Below are positions 35,284 to 44,229 of a stretch of DNA of 64,000 nt, piece by piece. Below the pieces are notes generated by a model. That model worked only from the letters and a program-made list of their open reading frames with translations, ran no database searches and was not told where the DNA came from. Location of the stretch: assembly GCA_002344965.1 (NCBI GenBank), contig DDUU01000027.1, positions 1-64,000 on the forward strand, given 5' to 3'. This DNA is from Candidatus Tepidiaquacellales bacterium UBA2330 (GTDB lineage Bacteria; Bacteroidota; Ignavibacteria; Tepidaquicellales; Tepidaquicellaceae). Every line of letters starts with the position of its first letter. The stretch's first letter is position 1. Made by a program: the position numbers and the translations under genes.

Positions 35284-38200
35284 ATGATTGAAAAAATAAT
35301 TGACTTTTCAGTTAACAACCGGTTTATAATTCTGATCTTTTATCTGGGTGTGATTGGCTATGGGGTTTATTCAATGATGAATACTCCTGTCGATGCGATT
35401 CCCGATCTGTCCGAAAATCAGGTAATTATATGGACCGAATGGATGGGAAGAAGCCCGCAGATAATTGAAGATCAGATAACATACCCGCTTACTACTTCTC
35501 TTCAGGGAATGGCAAAAGTAAAGGCAGTCAGAAGTCAGTCAATGTTCGGCATGAGTTTTATCTATGTCATATTTGAAGACAATGCGGATATATACTGGGC
35601 GAGGAGCCGTGTTCTGGAAAAGCTTTCTCAGGTCCAGTCTTCATTGCCTGAAGGCGTAACTCCTGTTATTGGTCCTGACGGAACCGGAGTCGGACACGTT
35701 TACTGGTATCATCTTATGAGTGATAAATATGATCTCGGCGAACTCCGGGCTTTGCAGGATTATTATCTGAAATTAGGACTGCAGTCAGTCGAAGGAGTTG
35801 CAGAGGTCGCTTCCGTCGGCGGTTTCGTAAAGCAATATCAGATCGATATCGACCCGAACAGATTATCGGCTTATGGAATTGGAATAAATGACATTGTAAT
35901 GGCAGTTCAGAGAAGCAATAAAGATGTGGGAGGAAGAAATATTGAATCTTCTGATATAGAATATTTTGTAAGAGGCAAAGGTTATATTAACGATGTCAGC
36001 GACATTGAAGAAATTACGTTGAAGACAGGACAAAGCGGAAATCCTGTCAAGATTAGAGATATAGCAAATGTTCAGATCGGCGGAGACATAAGACGCGGGA
36101 TGCTTGATTTTAACGGAGAGGGTGAAGTCGTAGGCGGAATTATAGTAATGCGGTATGGTGAAAATGCAAATACTGTAATTGAGCGTGTAAAGGAGAAGCT
36201 TAAGGAATTAGAGAAAGGACTTCCGGAAGGAATAGAAATTATGACTTCTTATGACAGAAGTGATCTGATCTCAAAAGCAATACAAACTCTGCGCGACGCA
36301 ATAATAGAAGAAGCGATAATAGTAAGTCTGATTGTGCTGGTATTTTTGTTTCATCTCAGAAGCGCTTTGAGAATACTTATTGAAATTCCTGTTGCAATAC
36401 TTATCTCATTTATTCTGATGAAACAGCTTGGGATCACTTCAAACATAATGAGCCTTGGAGGTCTCATTATTTCTATCGGAATCCTGGTGGACGCTTCTAT
36501 TGTAATGGTGGAAAATGCTTACAGGAATATTGCAATAGCTCAGGAGAAAGGACTCATAATTGACTACAAAGAAATCTCAGCCCGGTCTGCAAAACAGGTT
36601 GGCAGAGCTATATTCTTTTCCGAAGCAATTATTGTAGTTTCATTTCTTCCGGTGTTTATGCTCGAGGGACAGGAGGGAAAATTATTTCACCCGCTGGCTT
36701 TTACAAAGACTTTTGCAATTGCCGGTTCGGCATTAATTACGATCACGCTGGTTCCGATGCTTATGACATTATTTATGAAAGGGAAATTTTATAAAGAGAA
36801 TCAAAATCCGGTGACAAGATTCTTCAACAGATTGTATGACCCTGTCCTCAGGCTGGCTTTGAAATACAGGAAAACTACTCTTGCAGTAAATGTAATTGCA
36901 TTACTGATTACGATTCCACTGATTATGAAAACCGGCAGCGAGTTTATGCCTCCGCTGGATGAAGGAAGTATTTTATTTATGCCTACAATGCTGCCGAATG
37001 TTTCTGTCACAGAAGCAAAGAGAGTTTTGCAGGTACAGGATGCGATTATTAAAAGTATTCCGGAAGTCGAATCTGTTCTGGGGAAAGTAGGAAGAGCGGA
37101 GACTCCTACAGATCCAGCGCCTGTGAGTATGATAGAATCAATAATAATTTTAAAAGACAAATCCGAATGGCGGGAAGGAATTACAAAAGCTGAAATTGTA
37201 AAAGAGATGAATTCAAAACTGCAGATTCCAGGAGTCAGTAACGGCTGGACACAGCCGATTATTAACAGAATTAATATGCTTTCAACCGGCGTCCGGACGG
37301 ATCTCGGAATTAAGATATTCGGTGATAATCTTGATACGCTAGAAAGGCTTGCAGTGAAAGCAGAAAACCTAGTAAAGAATATACAGGGAGCTGCTGATGT
37401 TTACGCCGAAAGAACACAGGGCGGATCTTATATTGATATTGATATCAACCGTGATGCGATCTCCAGATACGGAATGAGTGTCGGTGACGTTCAGGATGTA
37501 ATAGAAACTGCAATCGGCGGTGAGAATATTGCGACGACAGTCGAAGGCAGAAGAAGATTTCCGATAAGAGTAAGATACATGAAAGATTTCAGGTCAGATG
37601 TGGAAGCATTAAAAAAAGTATGGGTGACTATTCCCGGCGGTGCGGTTAATTCAATGGGAACTATTACCGGCGCTGCTCAGGTACCGCTCGGTGAACTGGT
37701 TGATATTAATATAACTTCCGGTCCGCCGATGATATCATCAGAAAATGCATTACTCAGGTCAGTAGTTTTTCTGAATGTGAGGGACAGGGACATGGGTGGT
37801 TTTGTAAATGAAGCAAGGGAAGTGCTTGAAAAAGATTTTGCGCCTAATTTACCTCTCGGATATTATTATACCTGGAGCGGTCAGTGGGAAAATCAAATAA
37901 GAGCAAAAGAAAGGCTTCAGATCATTATACCAATAGTTTTCCTTGTTATATTTGTGATGCTTTATTTTACCTTCAAGAATTTTCTTGAAGCTGCGCTGGT
38001 AATGCTGTCAGTTCCCTTTGCGCTGATTGGAGGAATATATTATATGTCTGTTCTTGATTTAAATTTTTCTGTTGCAATCTGGGTGGGTTTTATTGCGCTG
38101 TACGGAGTTGCAGTTGAAACCGGCGTTATAATGGTAATTTATCTTCACGAAGCACTTGATAAAAAATTAGCTGAAAAAGGTAATGATATTTCTCAGCAGG

Positions 38201-38478
38201 ATCTGGTGGATGCTACAGAGGAGGGAGCAATACTCAGACTCAGACCGAAATTAATGACAGTCGCAACTGCAATGCTTGGATTAATTCCGATTATGTGGGC
38301 GACTGGTACGGGAGCAGATCTGGCTAAGCCACTTGCTGTACCGATGATCGGAGGAATCCTTACCTCAGCAATTCATGTCCTGTTTGTAACTCCTGTTATA
38401 TTTGTAATAATAAAAGAGTATTTCAGAAAAAAAGGAAAACTGAAGAAATCTGAAATGGCGAAGTTTGCGGTTCATTAA
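35284..38478 (+). CDS. cusA: Copper/silver-type RND efflux pump (CusA family)
   Basis: At 1064 residues with twelve helices. It opens IDFSVNNRFIILIFYLGVIGYGVY and AIPDLSENQVIIWTEWMGRSP, the CusA opening. The helix 4 motif ILVDASIVMVENAYRN is CusA-like (Asp and Glu retained, first Asp absent). Further landmarks are DIYWARSRVLEKL and GSEFMPPLDEGSILFMPTMLP. It pairs with the HMBD-bearing adaptor and second TolC upstream, although four other genes lie between them. Its closeness to copB and the HMA carriers supports copper or silver as cargo. Confidence 0.94.
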   Translation: MIEKIIDFSVNNRFIILIFYLGVIGYGVYSMMNTPVDAIPDLSENQVIIWTEWMGRSPQIIEDQITYPLTTSLQGMAKVKAVRSQSMFGMSFIYVIFEDNADIYWARSRVLEKLSQVQSSLPEGVTPVIGPDGTGVGHVYWYHLMSDKYDLGELRALQDYYLKLGLQSVEGVAEVASVGGFVKQYQIDIDPNRLSAYGIGINDIVMAVQRSNKDVGGRNIESSDIEYFVRGKGYINDVSDIEEITLKTGQSGNPVKIRDIANVQIGGDIRRGMLDFNGEGEVVGGIIVMRYGENANTVIERVKEKLKELEKGLPEGIEIMTSYDRSDLISKAIQTLRDAIIEEAIIVSLIVLVFLFHLRSALRILIEIPVAILISFILMKQLGITSNIMSLGGLIISIGILVDASIVMVENAYRNIAIAQEKGLIIDYKEISARSAKQVGRAIFFSEAIIVVSFLPVFMLEGQEGKLFHPLAFTKTFAIAGSALITITLVPMLMTLFMKGKFYKENQNPVTRFFNRLYDPVLRLALKYRKTTLAVNVIALLITIPLIMKTGSEFMPPLDEGSILFMPTMLPNVSVTEAKRVLQVQDAIIKSIPEVESVLGKVGRAETPTDPAPVSMIESIIILKDKSEWREGITKAEIVKEMNSKLQIPGVSNGWTQPIINRINMLSTGVRTDLGIKIFGDNLDTLERLAVKAENLVKNIQGAADVYAERTQGGSYIDIDINRDAISRYGMSVGDVQDVIETAIGGENIATTVEGRRRFPIRVRYMKDFRSDVEALKKVWVTIPGGAVNSMGTITGAAQVPLGELVDINITSGPPMISSENALLRSVVFLNVRDRDMGGFVNEAREVLEKDFAPNLPLGYYYTWSGQWENQIRAKERLQIIIPIVFLVIFVMLYFTFKNFLEAALVMLSVPFALIGGIYYMSVLDLNFSVAIWVGFIALYGVAVETGVIMVIYLHEALDKKLAEKGNDISQQDLVDATEEGAILRLRPKLMTVATAMLGLIPIMWATGTGADLAKPLAVPMIGGILTSAIHVLFVTPVIFVIIKEYFRKKGKLKKSEMAKFAVH

Positions 38479-38651
38479 TAAAATATGTTTGAAATATTCT
38501 GAAAATATACATAAGATTAATTCTCTATAATTAATTATAATTTACAATGGGATGTATTTGTTTAAATAAAAGTTTATGACATTTCTCATTTTAATGTTAC
38601 AGAAATTAAGATACATTTGTCTGAGATTAATTTAAAAAAAATAATAATATT

Positions 38652-38858
38652 ATGAAAAAGAATATGGGGTCATCTGATAAGATTATCAGAGTAATTATTG
38701 CTGCAGTTATTGCTTTTTTGTATTTTACCAATGTAATCACAGGCGTATTAGGTCTTATACTGCTGATATTTGCCGCCGTATTTGTGCTGACAAGCTTTAT
38801 CAGCAGCTGTCCTTTATATTCATTGCTTGGCATAAGTACTGCGAAAAAAGATTCTTAA
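38652..38858 (+). CDS. DUF2892 small inner-membrane protein
   Basis: A 68-residue protein with two hydrophobic helices. The N-terminus KKNMGSSDKIIRVIIAAVIA and the end ISSCPLYSLLGIST are typical of DUF2892 (the membrane domain found in YgaP and alone). Its function is not established. Such genes often accompany sulfur- or metal-stress genes, and here it lies between the efflux cluster and an OsmC gene. Confidence 0.85.
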   Translation: MKKNMGSSDKIIRVIIAAVIAFLYFTNVITGVLGLILLIFAAVFVLTSFISSCPLYSLLGISTAKKDS

Positions 38859-38900
38859 GCAGTTTAAACAAATAATTATAAAATAATTAATACTATTTAA

Positions 38901-39347
38901 ATGGAACCGCATTTTTATAATGTAGATATAGTCTGGAATGAAGACCGCAAAGGTGTTTTATGTTCGCCGGAATTAAATAAAGAGAAAGACAGCTGTATTG
39001 AAGTTGCAACACCGCCGGAATTTCCAAAAGGGATGCCCGGCATCTGGTCGCCGGAACATTTATTCACCGCTGCCGTCAGCAGCTGCCTTATGACTACATT
39101 TTTGTCAATAGCTGAGAATTCAAAACTTAATTTCACAAGCTTCAGCTGCAATACAAAAGGAAAGCTTGAGCAGATAGATGGAAAATTTCTGATGACGGAA
39201 ATTATTCTTGAACCGACGGTTACAATTACTGATGAAAAAGACCGTGAACGCGCTGAACGTGTATTGTTTAAATCGGAGAGCGCATGTCTTATTTCAAATT
39301 CAATCAAGTCAAAGATCATTATGCTTCCGACTATCATATTAAACTGA
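38901..39347 (+). CDS. OsmC family peroxiredoxin-like protein
   Basis: A 148-residue cytosolic protein of the OsmC/Ohr fold. The two redox cysteines are in VSSCLMTTF and SACLISNSI, in the expected order and spacing, and PEHLFTAAVSSC matches the family's first-cysteine motif. Members reduce organic hydroperoxides through thiols. Its place after the metal cluster and DUF2892 gene suggests a role against metal-induced oxidative damage, which is inference. Confidence 0.9.
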   Translation: MEPHFYNVDIVWNEDRKGVLCSPELNKEKDSCIEVATPPEFPKGMPGIWSPEHLFTAAVSSCLMTTFLSIAENSKLNFTSFSCNTKGKLEQIDGKFLMTEIILEPTVTITDEKDRERAERVLFKSESACLISNSIKSKIIMLPTIILN

Positions 39348-39449
39348 AATAAATATATTTGTATAAGAAAACCAGATGAGATTTAATTCCGAAGATCTTT
39401 TTAAAAAAATAAAGTTAATTTATTCTGTTAATAGCTATTTAATATTTAA

Positions 39450-39821
39450 ATGAAAAAGCCGGCAGACATTGATGCATACATATCCGGATTTCCGGAAGAT
39501 GTAAGGACAAAACTTAACAAACTTCGTGAGACGTTCCGGAAAGCAGCGCCCGGAGCTGCTGAAGTAATCAGTTACGGGATTCCCGCTTATAAGATGAACG
39601 GTAAAGATATTATATATTTCGCAGCTTTTAAAAACCATATCGGAATTTATCCTGCTCCGAGGGTAGTTGAAGAATTCAAAAAGGAGCTGGTTGAATACAA
39701 AGGAGGAAAAGGTACAGTGCAGTTTCCTCTTGAAAAGGAGTTGCCGCTTGGATTAATTTCCCGGATCGTTAAATTCAAAGTAAAAGAAAATTTACAAAAG
39801 GCAAAAGATAAGAAGAAATAG
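39450..39821 (+). CDS. DUF1801 (YdhG-like) protein
   Basis: A 123-residue protein with the DUF1801 pattern: ADIDAYISGFPEDVRTKLNKLRETFRKAAPGAAEVISYGIPAY, then KDIIYFAAFKNHIGIYPAP and KGTVQFPLEKELPLGLI. The family is related to the frataxin-like YdhG fold and is common in Bacteroidota, with no firmly known reaction. It is followed by a DUF1569 gene 60 bases downstream, a pairing that may be incidental. Confidence 0.85.
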   Translation: MKKPADIDAYISGFPEDVRTKLNKLRETFRKAAPGAAEVISYGIPAYKMNGKDIIYFAAFKNHIGIYPAPRVVEEFKKELVEYKGGKGTVQFPLEKELPLGLISRIVKFKVKENLQKAKDKKK

Positions 39822-39881
39822 AAAACTATAAGTCTGCTGCGATTTCCGTTTAGTAAATATATTAAATATTTAAAATCAAAT

Positions 39882-40334
39882 ATGAAAAACATTTTTGATG
39901 CAGGAGTAACAGATGAGATCATCAGCCGCATTAACAAGCTCACTCCTGAAGACAGACCGCAATGGGGTAAAATGTCAGCGGGTCAGATGTTTGCGCACTG
40001 TAATGTCTCATATGAAATGATCTATGAGGACAGGCATCCTGCGCCAAATGCTTTTTTAAAATTTATTTTAAAGACATTTATAAAAAAGAAAGTGGTCGGC
40101 GATTCGCCTTATCAGCATAACAGCAGAACCGGTCCGCAGTTTGTAATGAAACATGATAAGAATTTTGAAGAAGAAAAAAAAAGACTTATTGATTATATAA
40201 ATAAAACACGGGATCTCGGAGAGAAATATTTCAACGGTCGGGAATCAATTTCATTTGGTAAACTGACAACAGACGAATGGAATAATATGCTATACAAACA
40301 TTTAGACCATCACTTGAGACAGTTCGGGAAATAA
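39882..40334 (+). CDS. DUF1569 (DinB-like helical) protein
   Basis: A 150-residue protein. NKLTPEDRPQWGKMSAGQMFAHC and a late LYKHLDHHLRQFGK match DUF1569, which shares the four-helix DinB/YfiT fold. The His residues in AHCNVS and LDHHLRQ sit where DinB-like proteins hold a metal. No function is established. Confidence 0.82.
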   Translation: MKNIFDAGVTDEIISRINKLTPEDRPQWGKMSAGQMFAHCNVSYEMIYEDRHPAPNAFLKFILKTFIKKKVVGDSPYQHNSRTGPQFVMKHDKNFEEEKKRLIDYINKTRDLGEKYFNGRESISFGKLTTDEWNNMLYKHLDHHLRQFGK

Positions 40335-40451
40335 ATTATATACAATACTTAAAAATTAAGTTAAGAAATCTGAATTACTTATAAAATCAGGTTTCATTAA
40401 TTTGTATTGAAAATTAACATCGGGTTAACAAATTGCTAAAAGCAAAATATT

Positions 40452-40769
40452 ATGAAAAAGAAAAAGTACGGAAAAACAGAATTGCCGGGATATCCGGATT
40501 ATCCGGAAGGGCAGGATTTATTTGAACGGGGAATTAAAGTTGATAAAATAGATCCGGACGATATTACATCCGTCAAAGCTCCGAATCTGTATCCTGATGA
40601 ACCGAATGAAAAGAGCTTTGAAGATGATGTCAGCGGTGATGACCTGGATGTGCCCGGATCTGAACTTGATGATAAAGAAGAAGCTGTAGGAAGCGAGGAT
40701 GAAGAAAATAATTATTACAGTCTCGGGAATGACAACAATCTTGATGAAAAAGAAGATAAAACTGAATAG
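40452..40769 (+). CDS. Small acidic conserved hypothetical protein
   Basis: A 105-residue protein, basic at the start (KKKKYGK) then strongly acidic and probably disordered. The phrases GYPDYPEGQDLFERG, DVPGSELDDKEEAVG and SEDEENNYYSLG recur, as far as I recall, in small Bacteroidota proteins, so it is likely a real conserved gene. No signal peptide or membrane segment is seen. It precedes the HPF-like gene by 85 bases. Function is unknown. Confidence 0.75.
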   Translation: MKKKKYGKTELPGYPDYPEGQDLFERGIKVDKIDPDDITSVKAPNLYPDEPNEKSFEDDVSGDDLDVPGSELDDKEEAVGSEDEENNYYSLGNDNNLDEKEDKTE

Positions 40770-40854
40770 ATAATTAAATCATTAAGTTTATATTGCTTAG
40801 TAATTTTACAAACAACTAATTTCTCAAAAATAAAATCCAATAAAATTTTTAATT

Positions 40855-41187
40855 ATGAAAATTCAATTTAACACAGATAATAATATTAAAGGAAGCGAAA
40901 AATTCCGAGAACCTCTGATCACAATGCTTTCCGAAGAGCTAAGCAGATTCAGTGATAAGATCTCAAGACTGGAAGTATTTCTAACCGATGAGACCGGAAA
41001 GAAAAACGGACAAATGGACAAACGCTGTGTATTGGAAGCCCGCATTGCAGGCAGACAGCCGGTTGCCGTAAAAAGTAAAGCTGATACAATTCATAAGGCG
41101 GTCGATGTGGCTGTTGATAAACTCAAAAATTCTCTGACTACCAAATTAGACCGCAGGAAAAATCATGTGAAAAAATCTGAAAGCTGA
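40855..41187 (+). CDS. hpf: HPF/RaiA-like ribosome-associated protein
   Basis: A 110-residue protein with the sigma-54 modulation/HPF pattern: an N-terminal strand, helix (EKFREPLITMLSEELSRF), strand (ISRLEVFLTDE) and the final helix HKAVDVAVDKLKNSLTTKLDRRK. HPF proteins bind 30S subunits and silence ribosomes in stress or stationary phase. The strand RCVLEARIAGRQPVAV is more variable than in E. coli HPF, and the C-terminal tail of long HPF is absent, so this is a short form. Confidence 0.82.
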   Translation: MKIQFNTDNNIKGSEKFREPLITMLSEELSRFSDKISRLEVFLTDETGKKNGQMDKRCVLEARIAGRQPVAVKSKADTIHKAVDVAVDKLKNSLTTKLDRRKNHVKKSES

Positions 41188-41386
41188 TTTAGAATTAGGG
41201 ATGTAAGACTCATAGTCTCTAAAAATTATTTTATTTTAATATTTTACTCTTTTCCGATTACTTCGTCAGAACAGACAGCCTGTCCGAAAATGACTTATCT
41301 CCTGTTTGAAAATTATTCTGTACAATAATTCCTGCAGGAAATTTACTCTTTGTGATAAGAAAATGCATTGATACATTGCAATAATG

Positions 41387-41402
41387 TTCGTAATATTACG
41401 AA
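41387..41402. promoter_or_regulatory. Perfect 16-bp palindrome, probable ArsR operator
   Basis: TTCGTAATATTACGAA is its own reverse complement and ends 12 bases before the ATG of an ArsR-type regulator. The length, symmetry and AT-rich centre suit a winged-helix dimer, so autoregulation is likely. The link to this regulator is inferred from position. Confidence 0.75.
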
Positions 41403-41414
41403 AATAAAATTCCT

Positions 41415-41714
41415 ATGCCGGATAAAACAGAAAAATATACAAAGAAACAAAATCTTATAGCACTATTCGGGAATGCGCTCGGAAATCCGGTCAGAGTTGC
41501 AATACTCCAGCAGCTGTTAAAACAGGTACACTGCTATCACGGAGATATGGCTTTAGAATTACCGATTGCCAACAGTACGCTATCACAGCATCTGAAAGTG
41601 CTGAAAGACTCCGGACTTATTAAAGGAGAAATTAATCTTCCAAAGACAAAGTATTGTATAAACAGGACAAACTGGAAATTGGCTAAAGGATTATTTATGA
41701 ATTTTTTTGAATAG
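41415..41714 (+). CDS. ArsR-family winged-helix transcriptional regulator
   Basis: A 99-residue DNA-binding protein. ALGNPVRVAILQQLLKQ is the ArsR entry helix pair, and LPIANSTLSQHLKVLKDSGLIKGE is the recognition helix and wing. Cysteines are at VHCYHGD and TKYCINR rather than in the classic CVC motif, so the effector may differ from arsenite. A perfect palindrome lies just ahead of the start. The next gene on the strand (exported OB-like protein) lies 157 bases away and might be under its control. Confidence 0.9.
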   Translation: MPDKTEKYTKKQNLIALFGNALGNPVRVAILQQLLKQVHCYHGDMALELPIANSTLSQHLKVLKDSGLIKGEINLPKTKYCINRTNWKLAKGLFMNFFE

Positions 41715-41871
41715 AAAAATAGATTTAAAAGGATAATTAAGAAAAGTTACTTTTAATAAATTCTTACTTTTTTAAAATTATGTTTCAGTTATTTGAGGTA
41801 GACATAAAGAGTTTTAATATAGCCTGTATATTGCAGGTCAAATTAAAATGAAACACAGAAAGGAACATAGA

Positions 41872-42303
41872 ATGAAACTGTTAAAAATTAATCTCATCAT
41901 AGCACTGGTATTGTTTTTTGCCGGGAATATCTATCCGCAAAACGGATGGGGTCCCGGAAGTAAATATAACAGGATGTATGATGTGAACACAGTTGAAACA
42001 ATTAACGGAATGGTTATAAGCATTGATCAGATTTCACACGGAAACAGAATGTCCAATGGTATTCATTTACAACTAAGCACAAAAAGCGGAAATATTACTG
42101 TTCATCTCGGACCATCGTGGTATATTGATAATCAGGATGTTCTGATAAATAAGAATGATGATGTAACTGTTACAGGTTCAAGAGTAAATTATGAAGGTGA
42201 AATGGTGATCATTGCAAAAGAATTAATAAAAGGCGATCAGATACTGACGCTCAGAGATGACAAAGGTTATCCATACTGGGCAGGCTGGCGTAAAAGAAAT
42301 TAA
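41872..42303 (+). CDS. Small exported OB-fold-like protein
   Basis: With the start at 41872 this is a 143-residue protein with a signal peptide (KLLKINLIIALVLFFAGNIYPQ). AGGA 8 bases ahead supports this start over an in-frame ATG at 41848. The mature part reads YDVNTVETINGMVISIDQI, GIHLQLSTKSGNITVHLGPSWYIDNQ, DVTVTGSRVNYEGEMVIIAKEL and YPYWAGWRK, a pattern of small OB-like periplasmic proteins found in several phyla. Ligand unknown. A strong terminator follows. Confidence 0.75.
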   Translation: MKLLKINLIIALVLFFAGNIYPQNGWGPGSKYNRMYDVNTVETINGMVISIDQISHGNRMSNGIHLQLSTKSGNITVHLGPSWYIDNQDVLINKNDDVTVTGSRVNYEGEMVIIAKELIKGDQILTLRDDKGYPYWAGWRKRN

Positions 42304-42316
42304 TTTGATTTAAATA

Positions 42317-42381
42317 TCTCAATCTGAAAAAAATATTTCTGATTTGTTAATATACTGTTTTTCAGATTGAGACTTTTTTTT
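42317..42381 (+). terminator. Rho-independent terminator after the OB-fold-like gene
   Basis: TCTCAATCTGAAAAA (42317-42331) pairs exactly with TTTTTCAGATTGAGA (42358-42372), followed by a T-run to 42381. It starts 14 bases after the stop codon. Confidence 0.9.
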
Positions 42382-42445
42382 ACCAAAGTAGTGCTTTGTT
42401 TTGGTGAAGAGGGGTAATCTATACAGAAATTTAATCCATTAAAAA

Positions 42446-44062
42446 ATGGCATTCAGAATGAGTAAATTTGTTATTCTCTTTATATCTTTGCTGTTTGTTG
42501 TCAATGTTAATTTTGCGCAAAAAGATAATTTCAAATATTCTGTAAGCATAAAACCTGTCAGCATTCCAAACCTTCCCGGACTCCATTCTTTTGTAACTGC
42601 TCATAGCAATGGAAAGTGGCTGGTAATCGGCGGCAGAAAAGACGGCTCTCATGCAAGACAGCCGTTCAGAGCATTTCCGGGTGATGAAAATAATACTTTA
42701 ATTTATGTAATTGATGTTAAAGCAAAAAAATACTGGAGCGCTTCTGTAAATGAACTTCCGATAAGCTTAAAAGAGCAGATGCAGTCCGGCAATATGAATT
42801 ATTTTCAGGATGGTAAAATTCTGTATATAACCGGAGGATATGCTTACAGCGCCTCTGAAGATGATCATATAACCTTTCCGTATTTAACTTCAGTTTCAGT
42901 TCCTGAACTTATAAACTCAGTTATAAATGGAAATCCGGTAAGTCCATATTTTAAACAAATTAAAGATTATGTATTTGCAGTTACCGGCGGACAGATGGGG
43001 AAGATAGGAAATACTTTCTACCTAGTCGGAGGACAAAGATTTGACGGCAGATATAATCCGATGGGACACAGAACTTATAAACAGACTTATACTGACGGCA
43101 TAAGGAAGTTTAAAATTCAAAATACGAAATCAAAATTAAGCTATTCTGAGTTTGAAATTATTACTGATCAGGCGCATTTTCACAGAAGAGACTTTAATCT
43201 TCTGCCTCAGATTTTCCCTGACGGAAGCTTCGGTTATACGGTATCTTCCGGTGTCTTTCAGGCAAATGCAGATCTGCCTTTTTTTTATCCTGTAGATATT
43301 ACTGCATCAGATTATACTCCTGTTACTTCATTTAATCAGTATCTAAGTAATTATCACACTGCAAAAGTTTCACTGTTCGATAAAAAAAATAATCAGATGA
43401 ATACTGTATTTTTCGGAGGAATAAGTCAGTATTATTTTGACGGAAATGATTTTGTAACTGATTTAAATGTACCGTATGTAAAAACGATCAGCAGACTTTC
43501 AAGATATGCTGACGGTACTTTGCGTGAATTTGTATTGCCAGTCGAAATGCCCATGCTTGCAGGAGCGAACGGTGAGTTCATTCCTTTAAATAATATACCT
43601 TCTTATTCTAATGGAATCTTAAATCTGAACAAGATCAGAGGAGATTCAGTAATTATCGGATTTATTTACGGTGGTATAATCAGTACAGAGCTCAACCCAT
43701 TTTCAAGAAATAATTTAAATTCAACTTACGCAGGAAATTTAATTTTTGAAGTAAGTCTTATTAATTATAAAACGGTTCAGGATCGGGCTATTGACGGTAG
43801 TAATCCATTTTCTGCGGAAGTATTTTATGAAGGAACTGATCTTTTAAGTGCGGTGCTGAATATTCCGTATAATGGAATTACAGAATTAACTGTAACAGAC
43901 AGATCCGGAAAAATTGTATTTCAAAAAACCTTTAAAGGTTTAAAAAAAGGTATGCAAACAATAGTGATTACCAATAATAAAATTCCTGCGGCAGGTGAAT
44001 GCAGTTTTAATTTTATGTTTGATTATAAATTTGCATTTACAAAAAAAGTCTTAGTAGAGTAA
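42446..44062 (+). CDS. Exported Kelch-like beta-propeller protein with degenerate sorting tail
   Basis: A 538-residue exported protein. After the signal peptide there are repeated Kelch-like strands with double glycines: WLVIGGRKDGS, ILYITGGYAYS, FYLVGGQRFDG, TVFFGGISQYY and IGFIYGGIIS. The last about 80 residues (ITELTVTDRSGKIVFQK.. to KKVLVE) resemble a type IX sorting domain without the NPFNP hallmark. Start at 42446 or at the second ATG 42458; the latter gives a more usual signal. Likely surface or secreted; ligand unknown. Confidence 0.78.
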   Translation: MAFRMSKFVILFISLLFVVNVNFAQKDNFKYSVSIKPVSIPNLPGLHSFVTAHSNGKWLVIGGRKDGSHARQPFRAFPGDENNTLIYVIDVKAKKYWSASVNELPISLKEQMQSGNMNYFQDGKILYITGGYAYSASEDDHITFPYLTSVSVPELINSVINGNPVSPYFKQIKDYVFAVTGGQMGKIGNTFYLVGGQRFDGRYNPMGHRTYKQTYTDGIRKFKIQNTKSKLSYSEFEIITDQAHFHRRDFNLLPQIFPDGSFGYTVSSGVFQANADLPFFYPVDITASDYTPVTSFNQYLSNYHTAKVSLFDKKNNQMNTVFFGGISQYYFDGNDFVTDLNVPYVKTISRLSRYADGTLREFVLPVEMPMLAGANGEFIPLNNIPSYSNGILNLNKIRGDSVIIGFIYGGIISTELNPFSRNNLNSTYAGNLIFEVSLINYKTVQDRAIDGSNPFSAEVFYEGTDLLSAVLNIPYNGITELTVTDRSGKIVFQKTFKGLKKGMQTIVITNNKIPAAGECSFNFMFDYKFAFTKKVLVE

Positions 44063-44169
44063 TTTATAATATCTTACTGCTTTTAAGATGCAGACCTTTA
44101 CAATAATACTTTTTCATTTAAACAAAGATCAGAGTTTATAACAAATGTAATTGTGAATATCTGCTTACA

Positions 44170-44201
44170 AAAAAATCCGGATCATAAGACCCGGATTTTT
44201 T
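44170..44201. terminator. Bidirectional terminator between convergent genes
   Basis: AAAAAATCCGG (44170-44180) and CCGGATTTTTT (44191-44201) pair over a 10-base loop, with A-runs and T-runs so that both strands end in U. It lies between the plus-strand Kelch-like gene and the minus-strand T9SS cargo gene. Confidence 0.88.
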
Positions 44202-44229
44202 ATATGAATTATAAAATGTGGAATACGAA

